64,000 nucleotides of DNA from Microvirga arvi (lineage in GTDB: Bacteria > Pseudomonadota > Alphaproteobacteria > Rhizobiales > Beijerinckiaceae), in the NCBI RefSeq assembly GCF_016892765.1, contig NZ_JAFEMD010000002.1, positions 1-64,000 on the forward strand. Reading direction: 5' to 3'. Shown piece after piece: positions 42,335 through 51,959 of this stretch. Every line of letters starts with the position of its first letter. Positions within the stretch are counted from its first letter, which is position 1. The notes beneath the pieces were generated by a model. The model was not told where the DNA came from. It ran no database searches and worked only from the letters and a program-made list of their open reading frames with translations. A program made the position numbers and the translations under genes.

Positions 42335-43594
42335 TCAGGTCTGTCCGGGCTTGAGCTTGTAGAAGATGTGCCGGCCGATCACGTCCATCTTCTTCAGACG
42401 CCGTGCCCAGTAGGGTTTGACGTAGTCGGCGTGATAATGCGTGGCCCCACCCACATCGGCGAGATAGGTCTTGCCTTCGAGCACGGCGCTCGCCACGCGT
42501 GTTGCCCGGTTCCAGGATTCCGCATCGCGGATGCGCAGGGCCTTGCCTTCGCAGGCGAAGGTGAACTGGCAGGCGAGATGGCGGTGGCGGTTCTGATAGA
42601 CCACGCCGCAGATACTGGACGGATAAAGCCCGCTCTTCACGCGGTTCAGCACCACCTGGGCGACCGCCGCCTGTCCTTCCACAGGCTCGCTGCGGGCCTC
42701 GTAATAGACCGCCTCCGCCAAGCAGCGCTGCTCCTTGCTCAAATTGTCCGGATCGATCAGGTCGGCATAGCGGGGCCGGTCCGGATCATCGCTCTTCGGC
42801 AGGATCGTCAGGTCGCTGCCGCCCCGATCGAGACGGAGCGACTGCAGGGAGACAGGGGCGGCAGCGATCTCGATGGGCGTAGCATCCATGGGAGCTGGCG
42901 TCGTCGAGGACAGGGCGACGGCGCGCTTGACCATGGGAGTCGTCGGGCTCGCCGAGGCCCCGGTCGAGCCGGCCGCGGCGGCGGCCGGGGACTGGACCGA
43001 AGTCGCCTGCTGCGTGGTGGTGTATTCCGGTGCCTGCCAGGGCTCGAACGCCTGCTCCATCTCGAACGCTTCGAGTTCGCCCTCCATGAGAACGGTCGGG
43101 GGCAGGAGGTTCTCATCCCGGCTGTAGAGCAGCTTGGCGCCTCCGGCCTGGTCGAGAGCCGGGCGCAGCTGCTTGGCGCGGCGGGAAAGGGTCGCGTGGG
43201 GCGGGACCAGCGGATTGCTCTTGAGGGAGCGATCGATGACGGCATCGGCCCCGGCATTGGCCTTGCGGTCTGCCTTGAGGGGCTCGGAATCAGCCGATTC
43301 ATCCGGCAGATCGTAACGCGGCAGGGAGCGGAGAATATCGCGTTCGATCCCGAACTTGCCGCCCGTGATGGAGGCGCCGGTTGGCGGAACAAGCGCCGTG
43401 TCGGCGATCCGGGCGGTTGCGCTGCGAGGGGCGAAGCTCACGCCCGAATAGAGATCGTTGCTCGCCGATGCCGTGAACGAGATCAGCAGGCCGGTCGCCA
43501 GGGCCCACGGAGCCGTCGTGGCGCAGATCCATTTCACCCGAGATCGACGATATGGAAGACGCACGCGCAACACCTGCAAAAAACTCGTGACCAT
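42335..43594 (-). CDS. SleB-type cell wall hydrolase
   Basis: A 419-aa envelope protein. A short cytosolic start and one transmembrane helix (about 24-44) anchor a long Ala/Pro-rich region; the C-terminal domain (about 285-415) is a hydrolase of the SleB family (LAEAVYYEARSEPVEGQAAV near 292, with its Glu; NRHRHLACQFTF; GGATHYHADYVKPYWA). It would cleave the glycan of peptidoglycan in the periplasm. The middle region is low-complexity and may span the periplasm. The neighbours do not define its target. Confidence 0.9.
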   Translation of the reverse strand: MVTSFLQVLRVRLPYRRSRVKWICATTAPWALATGLLISFTASASNDLYSGVSFAPRSATARIADTALVPPTGASITGGKFGIERDILRSLPRYDLPDESADSEPLKADRKANAGADAVIDRSLKSNPLVPPHATLSRRAKQLRPALDQAGGAKLLYSRDENLLPPTVLMEGELEAFEMEQAFEPWQAPEYTTTQQATSVQSPAAAAAGSTGASASPTTPMVKRAVALSSTTPAPMDATPIEIAAAPVSLQSLRLDRGGSDLTILPKSDDPDRPRYADLIDPDNLSKEQRCLAEAVYYEARSEPVEGQAAVAQVVLNRVKSGLYPSSICGVVYQNRHRHLACQFTFACEGKALRIRDAESWNRATRVASAVLEGKTYLADVGGATHYHADYVKPYWARRLKKMDVIGRHIFYKLKPGQT

Positions 43595-43667
43595 TGCGGA
43601 GCATCCAGCAGGAGGGCTCCGATGGCTTAAAGTTATCGGGGGTTAAGGTTGATGGGTGGTTAAAGGC

Positions 43668-43795
43668 GAGCGTCGGACCCAAAAGTGGACTCGCACTTTT
43701 GGGTCCGACGCTCCTTCTTTGATGAGGGCCTCGTTCGGAGCGGAACCGGAGGTCCGCGTCACTGACGCAGCCCTCCGGATCCGCACGACGCGGCC
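43668..43795. repeat. R1 two-hairpin dispersed repeat, copy 2
   Basis: Module 1 (43668-43712) is a perfect hairpin GAGCGTCGGACCCAAAAGTG..GGTCCGACGCTC. Module 2 (43727-43795) keeps the GGAGCGGAACCGGA / TCCGGATCCGC arms but with a different, longer centre than copy 1. It lies between the SleB-type hydrolase and the XRE regulator. Confidence 0.82.
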
Positions 43796-43799
43796 CGGC

Positions 43800-44645
43800 C
43801 TATCCGGCGACTGCGGCAGCCCGACGCTTTTCGGCCAGGCGCCCCAAGGCGGCGACCGTTTCCGGATCGGCCGGGAAGAAGGCCTCGATGGCGAGTTCGG
43901 ACAGGGTCACGTCCACCGGCGTGCCGAAGATCGTGGTGGTGCTGAAGAGAGTCAGCACGCCTTCCTCCGTGAGGAGCTGGAGCGGCACGACGATGCCGGC
44001 ATAGTCGTGGCCGGCCTTGGGACCTCGCGCGGCGGCATCCGGCGTCGGATAGGAGCGCAGCTCTTCAATCAAGGCGGCGAGCGCTGCATCCCCCGTTGCA
44101 TCGACCTGGCCACGCAGGCGATGGACCAGATGGTTGCGCCATTCCGTGAAATTGACGATGCGCCGCGCGAGGCCCGCGGGATGGATGCTCAGGCGCAGCA
44201 CATTGACGGGCGGTTTCATCAGGGCCGGATCGACATCGCCGATGAGCGACACGAGCGCATCGTTGGCTGAGACCAGCGACCAATGCCGGTCGACGGCGAG
44301 CGCCGGATAGGGATCGTGCCCTCTCAGGACGAGATCCACCGCCTGGCGCATGCTGGCGAGAGCCGGATCATCGAGGGAGCGCTGAGAATAGACCGGTGCA
44401 TAGCCGGCCGAGACCAGCATGATGTTGCGCTCACGCAGGGGCATGTCGAGCTTCTCCGCAAGCAGCAGCACCATCTCGCGGCTCGGCTGCGAGCGGCCCG
44501 TCTCGAGGAAGCTCAGATGCCGCGTGGAGATCTCGGCTTCGAGAGCGAGGTCCATCTGGCTCATGCGCCGGCGCTGGCGCCACTCGCGCAGGAAATCGCC
44601 GAGATGCGGAGTGCTGTTCACGGTTTGGGGGCTCGCGGTTTTCAT
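43800..44645 (-). CDS. XRE-family regulator with MmyB-like ligand domain
   Basis: 281 aa. An N-terminal HTH (residues 12-70: LREWRQRRRMSQMDLALEAE..STRHLSFLETGRSQPSREMV) is followed by a PAS-like MmyB domain (about 100-275) of the type that binds fatty acids in actinobacterial homologues. Conserved parts are LAVDRHWSLVSANDAL and LFSTTTIFGTPVDVTLSELAIE. Start ATG 44645; an in-frame ATG at 44681 is possible. It is divergent from a small membrane-protein gene, which is its most likely target. Confidence 0.9.
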   Translation of the reverse strand: MKTASPQTVNSTPHLGDFLREWRQRRRMSQMDLALEAEISTRHLSFLETGRSQPSREMVLLLAEKLDMPLRERNIMLVSAGYAPVYSQRSLDDPALASMRQAVDLVLRGHDPYPALAVDRHWSLVSANDALVSLIGDVDPALMKPPVNVLRLSIHPAGLARRIVNFTEWRNHLVHRLRGQVDATGDAALAALIEELRSYPTPDAAARGPKAGHDYAGIVVPLQLLTEEGVLTLFSTTTIFGTPVDVTLSELAIEAFFPADPETVAALGRLAEKRRAAAVAG

Positions 44646-44771
44646 GAGCGGACCATAGCGCGAGACGAGTGCATCTTCCATGACCTCGGAGGTAATCGAC
44701 GGCGCTCCCTGCTCACGCGATCCTTCATCCACGGTTGAGGCAATCAGCCGGTGAATGACAAGGAGCTTGCC

Positions 44772-45173
44772 ATGTTGACGATCCATTCCTCCCCGCTTCT
44801 TCGCCAGGCTCTCGTGGCCGATGCCGCCACCAGCGCCGCCTTCGGCCTGCTGGTGCTGATCGGCGCCGGCCCCTTAAGCAGCATCCTCGGACTGCCGGAG
44901 ATGCTGCTGCGCATCGCAGGCGTCGCACTCCTGCCCTATGCAGGCTTCATCGGCTGGCTCGGCGTGCGAGAAGAAATCCAGAAGCCCATCGCCTGGGCCG
45001 TGGTGCTGGGCAACGCCCTCTGGGTGGCGGACAGCATCCTGCTCCTGGCGAGTGGCTGGGTGTCGCCGACGAGCGCAGGCTATGCCTTCGTGGTTGCGCA
45101 GGCAATCGTGGTGCTGATGTATGCGGAGTTCCAGTATGTGGGCCTGCGGCGGTCGCAGGAAGCGGTGGTTTGA
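44772..45173 (+). CDS. Small integral membrane protein, 133 aa
   Basis: Four hydrophobic helices (about residues 18-38, 44-62, 70-90 and 96-118) with a short cytosolic tail FQYVGLRRSQEAVV. No catalytic motif; the family is not recognised. Start ATG 44772 (MLTIHSSPLLRQALV). It is transcribed away from the XRE/MmyB regulator gene, the usual arrangement of a regulator and its single target. Confidence 0.75.
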   Translation: MLTIHSSPLLRQALVADAATSAAFGLLVLIGAGPLSSILGLPEMLLRIAGVALLPYAGFIGWLGVREEIQKPIAWAVVLGNALWVADSILLLASGWVSPTSAGYAFVVAQAIVVLMYAEFQYVGLRRSQEAVV

Positions 45174-45236
45174 TCGCACATACATCGCGCTTCATCCCGG
45201 ATCTGCGCTGCGCTTCGTCCGGGATGACGCCGTAGG

Positions 45237-45596
45237 TCAGCCGCGCAGATCCCGCCCATTGAAGGGCACCGGCTTGATCGCCGAGAGGTCCACCGCCTCC
45301 AGGCAGCGCACGTTGATCGCGGCCATGGCCTCGCCCGTCGGCTGCTTGCCTTCACCGAAGGTCGACGTGCCGCAGGTGGAGCAGAAGCGGTGCTGGATCG
45401 TATGGGTGTTGAAGGTGTAGGTGGCGAGGTCCTCCTCGCCCCGGATCATGGTCAAGGCTCCGCGCGGCACGAAGGTCAGGAGATAGCCGTTGCGACGGCA
45501 GATCGAGCAGTTGCATTCGATGATCTGTTCGAGATCCGTCTCGACCTCGTACGCGACCTTGCCACAATGGCAGGAGCCCTTGTGCAGCGCCATCAT
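45237..45596 (-). CDS. GFA-family (glutathione-dependent formaldehyde-activating-like) protein
   Basis: A 119-aa zinc-binding protein. The Cys pattern is CHCG (near residue 9-12), CNCSICRRNG (near 28-37), and CSTCGTSTFG (near 73-82), as in the GFA/CENP-V domain. Members are often called glutathione-dependent formaldehyde-activating enzymes, but most are untested. The fold looks complete. A second ATG follows directly (45593). Confidence 0.9.
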   Translation of the reverse strand: MMALHKGSCHCGKVAYEVETDLEQIIECNCSICRRNGYLLTFVPRGALTMIRGEEDLATYTFNTHTIQHRFCSTCGTSTFGEGKQPTGEAMAAINVRCLEAVDLSAIKPVPFNGRDLRG

Positions 45597-45611
45597 TCCC
45601 CCCGTTTATTG

Positions 45612-45881
45612 TCAGGCCGCGAACGCTACCATCGCCGTCACGATCAGGCCAGCGCCGAGCACGGCCACGAAGCGGTCGCCCATGGTCAGCGGCTCCACCC
45701 TGCCCTGCGCCGCCATCTGGCCGATGACGAGATCGAGCACCAGGGAAACGGCGAAGGGCCAGGCGGCAGGCGGTACGGCGAGCTGCTGCAGATGGGGCTG
45801 CCGCGCCACGATGAGGCCGATCACGATGCCGGAGACCAGCACCGCGGCGATGTAGAGCAGGCGCCCGCGCGACAGAGCCAT
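45612..45881 (-). CDS. Small membrane protein, 89 aa
   Basis: Three hydrophobic stretches: residues 9-27 (LLYIAAVLVSGIVIGLIVA), 38-55, and 68-88. Start ATG 45881 (MALSRGRLLYIAA) places a positive charge before the first helix. No family recognised. It begins 5 bp after the ppdK stop and ends 15 bp before the GFA start, so ppdK, this gene and the GFA gene are probably one operon. Confidence 0.7.
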   Translation of the reverse strand: MALSRGRLLYIAAVLVSGIVIGLIVARQPHLQQLAVPPAAWPFAVSLVLDLVIGQMAAQGRVEPLTMGDRFVAVLGAGLIVTAMVAFAA

Positions 45882-45886
45882 TTGTT

Positions 45887-48565
45887 TCAAGCCTGACTCG
45901 CGGCCTTGCTGCCGAGCGCCGCCTGCGCAGCGGCAAGGCGCGCGATCGGCACGCGGTAGGGCGAGCACGACACGTAGTCGAGCCCCGTCGCTTCGCAGAA
46001 GTGGATCGAGGCCGGATCGCCGCCGTGCTCGCCGCAGATCCCGAGCTTGATGTTCGGCCTCGTTTTCTTTCCGCGCTCCACGGCGAGCCTGACGAGCTCG
46101 CCCACGCCCTCCTGGTCGATGGTGACGAAGGGATCGGCGGGCAGGATGCCCTTCTGGGTGTAGGGACCCAGGAACGAGGCTGCGTCGTCTCGCGAGATGC
46201 CGAGCGTGGTCTGGGTCAGATCGTTGGTGCCGAAGGAGAAGAACTCCGCCGATTCCGCGATCTCACCGGCGCGCAGCGCCGCGCGCGGCAGCTCGATCAT
46301 CGTGCCGACCTGATACTCGATGGCGACGCCGCTTTCCGCCTTCACGGCTTCCGCCATGGCGACGATGCGCTCCTTCACGAGGTCGAGCTCCGGCTTCGTC
46401 ATCACGAGCGGCACCATGATCTCCGGCACCACGGGCCGGCCGGTCGTCCTGCCGGCTTCCACCGCCGCTTCGAACACGGCGCGCGCCTGCATCTCGGCGA
46501 TCTCGGGATAAGCCACCGCGAGACGGCAGCCGCGGAAGCCGAGCATCGGGTTGAACTCGTGCAGCTCGCGGGCGCGGTGCCTGAGCTTGTCGACGGAGGC
46601 GTTCATGGCCTTCGCCACCTCCTGCATCTCCTCTTCCGAATGCGGCAGGAACTCGTGCAGCGGCGGATCGAGCAGGCGGATCGTGACCGGCAGTCCGCTC
46701 ATGATCGTGAACAGCTCGACGAAGTCCTTGCGCTGCATCGGCAGCAGCTTGGCGAGCGCCGCGCGGCGGCCCGCCTCGTCGTCGGAGAGGATCATCTCGC
46801 GCACAGCGACGATGCGATCGCCTTCGAAGAACATGTGCTCCGTGCGGCACAGGCCGATGCCTTCAGCACCGAAGGAGCGCGCGGTCTTGGCGTCGAGCGG
46901 CGTCTCCGCGTTGGCGCGCACCTTCATGCGGCGCACCTTGTCGGCCCAGCCCATGAGGGTGGCGAACTCGCCGGACAGCTCCGGCTGCAGCATTTCCACC
47001 TGGCCCAGCAGCACCTGGCCGTTGGAGCCGTCGATGGTGACGATCTCGCCCTTCTTCAGCGTCTGGCCCGCCACCATGAGCGTCTGGGTCGCATAATCCA
47101 CGCGGATCTGGCCGGCACCCGACACGCAGGGCTTGCCCATGCCGCGGGCGACCACCGCCGCGTGCGAGGTCATGCCGCCGCGGGTGGTGAGGATGCCCTC
47201 GGCCGCATGCATGCCGTGGATGTCCTCCGGCGAGGTCTCGACGCGCACAAGGATGACCTTGTGACCGGCCTTCTTGGCCGCTTCCGCATCGTCCGAGTTG
47301 AACACGATCTCGCCCGAGGCCGCGCCCGGAGAGGCCGGCAGGCCCGTGGCCAGGATCCTGCGCTCGGCTTTGGGGTCGATGGTGGGATGCAGCAGCTGGT
47401 CGAGGGCCGCCGGCTCCACGCGGGTGATGGCCTCCTCCTCGGTGATCAGGCCCTCGCTCGCCAGCTCCACCGCGATACGCAGCGCGGCTTTCGCCGTGCG
47501 CTTGCCGTTGCGGGTCTGGAGCATCCAGAGCTTGCCCTTCTCCACCGTGAATTCCATGTCCTGCATGTCGCGGTAGTGCTTCTCAAGAATGCCGTAGATG
47601 CGGCACAGCTCGCCATACGCATCCGGCATCGCGTTTTCCATCGACGGCTTGTCGGAGCCGGACGCGATGCGAGCCCTCTCGGTGATGTCCTGCGGCGTGC
47701 GGATGCCCGCCACCACGTCCTCGCCCTGGGCGTTGATGAGGAACTCGCCATAGAGCTCGCTCTCGCCAGTGGAGGGATTGCGCGTGAAGGCGACGCCGGT
47801 GGCCGAGGTCTCGCCCATGTTGCCGAACACCATGGCCTGCACGTTCACCGCCGTGCCCCAGCTCGCCGGGATGGCATGCAGCTCACGGTACTTGATGGCG
47901 CGGTTGTTCATCCAAGAGCCGAACACGGCCCCGATGGCGCCCCAGAGCTGCTCCTGCGGCTCCTGCGGGAAGGGTTTTCCCAGCTCCTTCTCGACCAGTG
48001 CCTTGTAGCGCGGCAAGATGGTCTTCCAGTCCTGGGCGGTCATGTCCGTGTCGAGGCTGTAGCCCTTGCGGTCCTTGAACTCGTCGAGGATCTCCTCGAA
48101 GTGATGATGCTCGATATCGAGCACCACGTTGGAATACATGGTGATGAAGCGGCGGTACGAGTCATAGGCGAAGCGCTCGTCGCCCGCGCCCTTGGCCAAC
48201 GCTTCGACGGTCACGTCGTTGAGGCCGAGGTTGAGCACCGTATCCATCATGCCGGGCATGGAGGCGCGGGCGCCGGAGCGCACGGAGACCAGAAGCGGGT
48301 TCTCGGCATCGCCGAAGGTGCGGCCCGTGAGGCGGCCGACGTAAGTGAGGGCCTTCTCGACCTGGGCCTTGAGTTCGTTCGGATAGGAGCGGCCGTGGTC
48401 GTAGTAATAGGTGCAGACCTCGGTGCTGATGGTGAAGCCTGGCGGCACCGGCAGGCCCAGGTTGGACATCTCGGCAAGATTCGCCCCCTTGCCGCCCAGC
48501 AGGTTCTTCATCCCCGCTTGGCCCTCGGCCTTACCGTCCCCGAAGGTATAGACCCACTGCGTCAT
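45887..48565 (-). CDS. ppdK: Pyruvate, phosphate dikinase
   Basis: An 892-aa enzyme that interconverts pyruvate, ATP and Pi with phosphoenolpyruvate, AMP and PPi. All three domains are visible: the N-terminal ATP-grasp (GGKGANLAEMSNLGLPVPPG near 22-41), the swivelling domain with phospho-His in RGGMTSHAAVVARG near 455, and the C-terminal PEP/pyruvate barrel with GFRGCRLAVAYPE near 690 and GICGEHGGDP near 830. A longer frame upstream of ATG 48565 comes from repeat sequence. In alphaproteobacteria it can feed gluconeogenesis from C3 compounds. Confidence 0.97.
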   Translation of the reverse strand: MTQWVYTFGDGKAEGQAGMKNLLGGKGANLAEMSNLGLPVPPGFTISTEVCTYYYDHGRSYPNELKAQVEKALTYVGRLTGRTFGDAENPLLVSVRSGARASMPGMMDTVLNLGLNDVTVEALAKGAGDERFAYDSYRRFITMYSNVVLDIEHHHFEEILDEFKDRKGYSLDTDMTAQDWKTILPRYKALVEKELGKPFPQEPQEQLWGAIGAVFGSWMNNRAIKYRELHAIPASWGTAVNVQAMVFGNMGETSATGVAFTRNPSTGESELYGEFLINAQGEDVVAGIRTPQDITERARIASGSDKPSMENAMPDAYGELCRIYGILEKHYRDMQDMEFTVEKGKLWMLQTRNGKRTAKAALRIAVELASEGLITEEEAITRVEPAALDQLLHPTIDPKAERRILATGLPASPGAASGEIVFNSDDAEAAKKAGHKVILVRVETSPEDIHGMHAAEGILTTRGGMTSHAAVVARGMGKPCVSGAGQIRVDYATQTLMVAGQTLKKGEIVTIDGSNGQVLLGQVEMLQPELSGEFATLMGWADKVRRMKVRANAETPLDAKTARSFGAEGIGLCRTEHMFFEGDRIVAVREMILSDDEAGRRAALAKLLPMQRKDFVELFTIMSGLPVTIRLLDPPLHEFLPHSEEEMQEVAKAMNASVDKLRHRARELHEFNPMLGFRGCRLAVAYPEIAEMQARAVFEAAVEAGRTTGRPVVPEIMVPLVMTKPELDLVKERIVAMAEAVKAESGVAIEYQVGTMIELPRAALRAGEIAESAEFFSFGTNDLTQTTLGISRDDAASFLGPYTQKGILPADPFVTIDQEGVGELVRLAVERGKKTRPNIKLGICGEHGGDPASIHFCEATGLDYVSCSPYRVPIARLAAAQAALGSKAASQA

Positions 48566-48711
48566 CGCTCGATCCCTTGGCTCAGAAAACGCCCTGCTGC
48601 AGCGCAGGTGTTGGCTTGAAACATGTGGAGCCCAAACGCAAGCTGAACAGCCGAGGTTCCGGGAAAATTCAGAGGGGCAGACATTTGGGTAGCCGGAGTC
48701 TCTTCCCTCCC

Positions 48712-48795
48712 CGTCATCCCCGGACTTGTTCCGGGGATCCACGTCCTAAAACACGACACAAGACGTGGATGGCCGGGGCAAGCCCGGCCATGACG
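48712..48795. repeat. R2-variant double hairpin
   Basis: GTCATCCCCGGACTTG..CCGGGGATCCACGTC, linker, GACGTGGATGGCCGGGGCAAG..CCCGGCCATGACG. The same core as 32568-32660 is joined to a standard R2 right arm. It lies upstream of ppdK. Confidence 0.7.
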
Positions 48796-48802
48796 ATAAA
48801 CC

Positions 48803-48833
48803 AAACAAAAATGGCCGGGAGATGCCCGGCCAT
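48803..48833 (-). terminator. Rho-independent terminator of the L,D-transpeptidase gene
   Basis: Read on the minus strand: a hairpin ATGGCCGGG..CCCGGCCAT (48811-48833) followed at once by TTTTTGTTT. It lies 24 bp after the stop codon. Confidence 0.7.
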
Positions 48834-48856
48834 CGTGATCTTTCATGAATCCGGGG

Positions 48857-49495
48857 TCACACCCGGTACTGCCCGTTGCGCTTCACGTAGACCGTGGTGC
48901 CCACGGGGACGCGCTCGTAGAGGTCAGCGACGTCCTCGTTGAGCATGCGCACGCAGCCGGAGGAGACCTGCTCGCCGATGCTCCAGGGCTCGTTGGTGCC
49001 GTGGATGCGGAACAGCGTATCGGCGCCGTTCTGGTGCAAGTAGAGGGCGCGGGCGCCGAGCGGGTTGTTGAGGCCGGCTTCCACGTAGCGCGGCAGTTCG
49101 GGCTTGATGCCGACCATGGTCTTGGTGGGCGACCAGTTGGGCCATACGCCCTTGCGGCCGACGGTCGCGACGCCCCGCCAGGAGAAGCCCTGCCTGCCGA
49201 CGCCGACGCCGTAGCGGATCGCCTTGCCCTCGGGCTGGACGAGATAGAGCATGCGCTCGTCGATATCGACCACGATGGAGCCCGGCTTCTCGGAGCCTTT
49301 GTACTCCACCGTCTGGCGGGCGTATCTCGCGTCCATCCTGCGGCGGTCGACCAGCGGGATGTTGTGAGGCTGGTCGGGGATCGAACCGACATACCAATTG
49401 TCATCGTCCATCGAGGCGACGGGCTGTTGAGCGGTCTGGCAGGCGGCAAGAGGCGCGCCCAGGAGAGCGGCGATCAGGAGGCGTCGAATCATCAT
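48857..49495 (-). CDS. L,D-transpeptidase (YkuD domain)
   Basis: A 212-aa periplasmic enzyme that makes 3-3 cross-links in peptidoglycan or attaches proteins to it. The N-terminus is a lipoprotein signal (LLIAALLGAPLAAC, Cys18-19). The YkuD domain runs from about 70 to 205, with the catalytic HGTNEPWSIG .. SSGCVRM motif (His, Ser, Cys) near 163-186. Start ATG 49495 or the adjacent 49492. A rho-independent terminator follows. The upstream 165 bp to glyS holds no gene. Confidence 0.93.
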   Translation of the reverse strand: MMIRRLLIAALLGAPLAACQTAQQPVASMDDDNWYVGSIPDQPHNIPLVDRRRMDARYARQTVEYKGSEKPGSIVVDIDERMLYLVQPEGKAIRYGVGVGRQGFSWRGVATVGRKGVWPNWSPTKTMVGIKPELPRYVEAGLNNPLGARALYLHQNGADTLFRIHGTNEPWSIGEQVSSGCVRMLNEDVADLYERVPVGTTVYVKRNGQYRV

Positions 49496-49660
49496 CGGTC
49501 TTCTGAATGGAATCGGTTGCCGTCTACCTAGGGCCTGAGAGCCGCGTTGGCTGTGCCCCTCAGGCAACACCTTAATCTGAATTAACCTATGAGGGCGGTC
49601 CCATGCGCGTGGTGCAACCCTCATCGGTTATGGCATCACATTGTCCGGGACCGTACGGGA

Positions 49661-51916
49661 TTATCCCTCGATGCGAGAGAAGTCGGCTACCGTGCGGGTC
49701 GCCTCGCGGATGCTGTTGAGAAGCCGCAGGCGGTTGGCCCGAAGCGCCGGATCCTCCGCGTTCACGGTCACCTTGTCGAAGAAGGCGTCCACGGGCTGGC
49801 GCAGGCGGGACAGGGCGCGCATCGCCCCCTCGAAATCCTCCGCTTCGACCGCAGCGGCGGCTTCGCGCTTCGCCCCATCGAGCACCACGGCGAGCGCCTT
49901 CTCCTCGATCTGCCCCTGGTCGTTCACGATCTGGAGATCGGGCGCCTCGTTGTAGGCGCGCCCGTCCTTCTTCTCCTCGATGCGCAGGATGTTCGCGGCG
50001 CGGCGATAGCCGGCGAGCAGATTCCGCCCATCCTCCGTGTCGAGGAAGCGGCCGAGCGCCTCCACGCGGCGGACGATCATGAGCAGGTCGTCCTGGCCTT
50101 CGAGCGCGAATACGGCATCGATGAGATCGTGACGCGCGCCCTTGTCGCGGAGATAGACTTTCAGGCGGTCGGCGAAGAAGGAGAGGAGATCGAGCGCACG
50201 CACATACATGATGCGTGCAAGGCTCTCGGCATTCCCCAGCTGCCGTTGCCGGAAGATGGATTCGAGGTCCGGAAGGGTCGGGTGAGACACGAGCCCGGCA
50301 ATGGCACTGTCGTCGATGGCCTCGACGAGTTTCTTGGCCTGCAGGAACTCCTCGAATAGGACGTCCTTCGCGTCGCGGGCGAATGGCTTCGCGAGCAGAG
50401 AGATCAGCGGCAGCTTGAGATTGTTCTCCAGCACCAGTCGGATCACACCCAACGCCGCGCGGCGCAGCGCATAGGGATCCTTCGATCCCGTCGGCTTGTC
50501 GTCGATGGCCCAGAAGCCCACGAGGGTGTCGATCTTGTCGGCCAGCGCCACTGCAACGGACACAGGATCGGTCGGCACGCGATCGGACGGGCCGAGTGGC
50601 TTGTAGTGTTCTTCGATGGCAGCTGCAACGGAAGTATGCTCGCCCTGCAACGTCGCGTAATAGCGGCCCATGAGGCCCTGCAGCTCGGGGAACTCGCCCA
50701 CCATCTCGGTGACGAGATCGGCCTTGGCGAGGCGCGCGGCGCGCTCCGCCAGTGCAGGATCGGCGCCGACGATGGAAGCCAGTTCTTTGCTGAGCGCCGC
50801 GATGCGTTCCACGCGCTCGTATTGCGTGCCGAGCTTCTCATGGAACACGATGGTCTTCAGCTTCTCGAGCCGGTCTTCCAGCTTCACCTTCTGGTCCGTC
50901 TCCCAGAAGAACTTCGCGTCGGAGAGGCGCGCGCGCACCACGCGCTCGTTGCCGCCGACGATCGTCTTGCCGCCGTCGCTGGCGATGAGATTGGAGGTCA
51001 GCAGGAACTTGTTGGAGAGTTTTCCGGTATTCGGATCGCGCAGCACGAAGCATTTCTGATTGGCGCGGATCGTGGTGCGGATCACCTCCGGGGGGATGTC
51101 CAAAAAGGCTTCGTCGAAGGAGCCCATGAGCACCACAGGCCATTCCACGAGACCAGCGACCTCCTCCAGCAACCCCTCGTCCTCGAGGAGCTCGAGCCCC
51201 TGCGCGAAGGCGAGGTCCTTCGCGTCGTGCAGGATCATGTCCTTGCGGCGGTCCGTGTCGATCACGACCTTGGCGCGCTCCAGAGCCCGCGCGTAATCGT
51301 CGAAACGCTTCACGCGGATTTCGCCCGGCGCGAGGAAGCGGTGACCCATCGTGACGTCGCCCGATCCGATGCCCTCGACATTGAAGCGCACTACCTCAGG
51401 ATCCTCGGTCTCGGGCCCGAAGGTGCAGACGATGGAATGGAGCGGACGCACCCAGCGCAAGCTGCCCGGCTCACGCGAGGCCGCGCCCCAGCGCATGGAT
51501 TTCGGCCATGGGAATGTCTTGATGATCCCCGGCAGGATCTCCGCCAGCACGTCGGGCGTCGAGCGGCCGGGCTTCTCGATGATCGCGACGTAGAACTCGC
51601 CTTTCTTCGGATCGCTCTCGATCCTCGCCTGCCCGATGGAGGAAAGCCCCGCCCCTTTCAGGAAGCCCTGGATCGCCGCATCCGGCGAGCCGACGCGCGG
51701 CCCTTTGCGCTCCTCGCGCACGTCCTGGCCCTTCACGGGCAGGCCTGCGATATGCAGCGCCAGACGGCGTGGCGTCGCGAAGGCCTTGGCGCCCTCGTAG
51801 AGGAAGCCGCGCTCCACGAGCGCGTCGGTGACGAGCTTCTTCAGATCCTCCGCCGCACGGCGCTGCATGCGGGCGGGGATTTCTTCGGAAAAGAGTTCGA
51901 GGAGGAGATCGGGCAT
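49661..51916 (-). CDS. glyS: Glycyl-tRNA synthetase beta subunit
   Basis: A 751-aa subunit of the alpha2beta2 glycyl-tRNA synthetase; it contributes tRNA binding. It begins [18 protein letters not shown], contains the HD-like/bacterial GlyS core ([20 protein letters not shown] near 270-290, [14 protein letters not shown] near 355) and ends with an anticodon-binding DALR-like part ([20 protein letters not shown]). It is 43 bp downstream of glyQ; both are essential and co-transcribed. Confidence 0.96.
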   Translation of the reverse strand: MPDLLLELFSEEIPARMQRRAAEDLKKLVTDALVERGFLYEGAKAFATPRRLALHIAGLPVKGQDVREERKGPRVGSPDAAIQGFLKGAGLSSIGQARIESDPKKGEFYVAIIEKPGRSTPDVLAEILPGIIKTFPWPKSMRWGAASREPGSLRWVRPLHSIVCTFGPETEDPEVVRFNVEGIGSGDVTMGHRFLAPGEIRVKRFDDYARALERAKVVIDTDRRKDMILHDAKDLAFAQGLELLEDEGLLEEVAGLVEWPVVLMGSFDEAFLDIPPEVIRTTIRANQKCFVLRDPNTGKLSNKFLLTSNLIASDGGKTIVGGNERVVRARLSDAKFFWETDQKVKLEDRLEKLKTIVFHEKLGTQYERVERIAALSKELASIVGADPALAERAARLAKADLVTEMVGEFPELQGLMGRYYATLQGEHTSVAAAIEEHYKPLGPSDRVPTDPVSVAVALADKIDTLVGFWAIDDKPTGSKDPYALRRAALGVIRLVLENNLKLPLISLLAKPFARDAKDVLFEEFLQAKKLVEAIDDSAIAGLVSHPTLPDLESIFRQRQLGNAESLARIMYVRALDLLSFFADRLKVYLRDKGARHDLIDAVFALEGQDDLLMIVRRVEALGRFLDTEDGRNLLAGYRRAANILRIEEKKDGRAYNEAPDLQIVNDQGQIEEKALAVVLDGAKREAAAAVEAEDFEGAMRALSRLRQPVDAFFDKVTVNAEDPALRANRLRLLNSIREATRTVADFSRIEG

Positions 51917-51959
51917 GGGAGAACTTTTTATCTGAGTGGCGAACGGGAGAGCGAAGCGG

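Noticed and set aside
46001-48619. 872-codon open frame on the plus strand
   Set aside because: It is fully antisense to ppdK, and the translation is His/Arg/Gly-rich low-complexity. High GC at third positions makes such long shadow frames common.
48566-48742. 59-residue N-terminal extension of PpdK
   Set aside because: It is coded by repeat DNA at 48712-48795 and lacks similarity to the enzyme; MTQWVYTFGDG is the family start.
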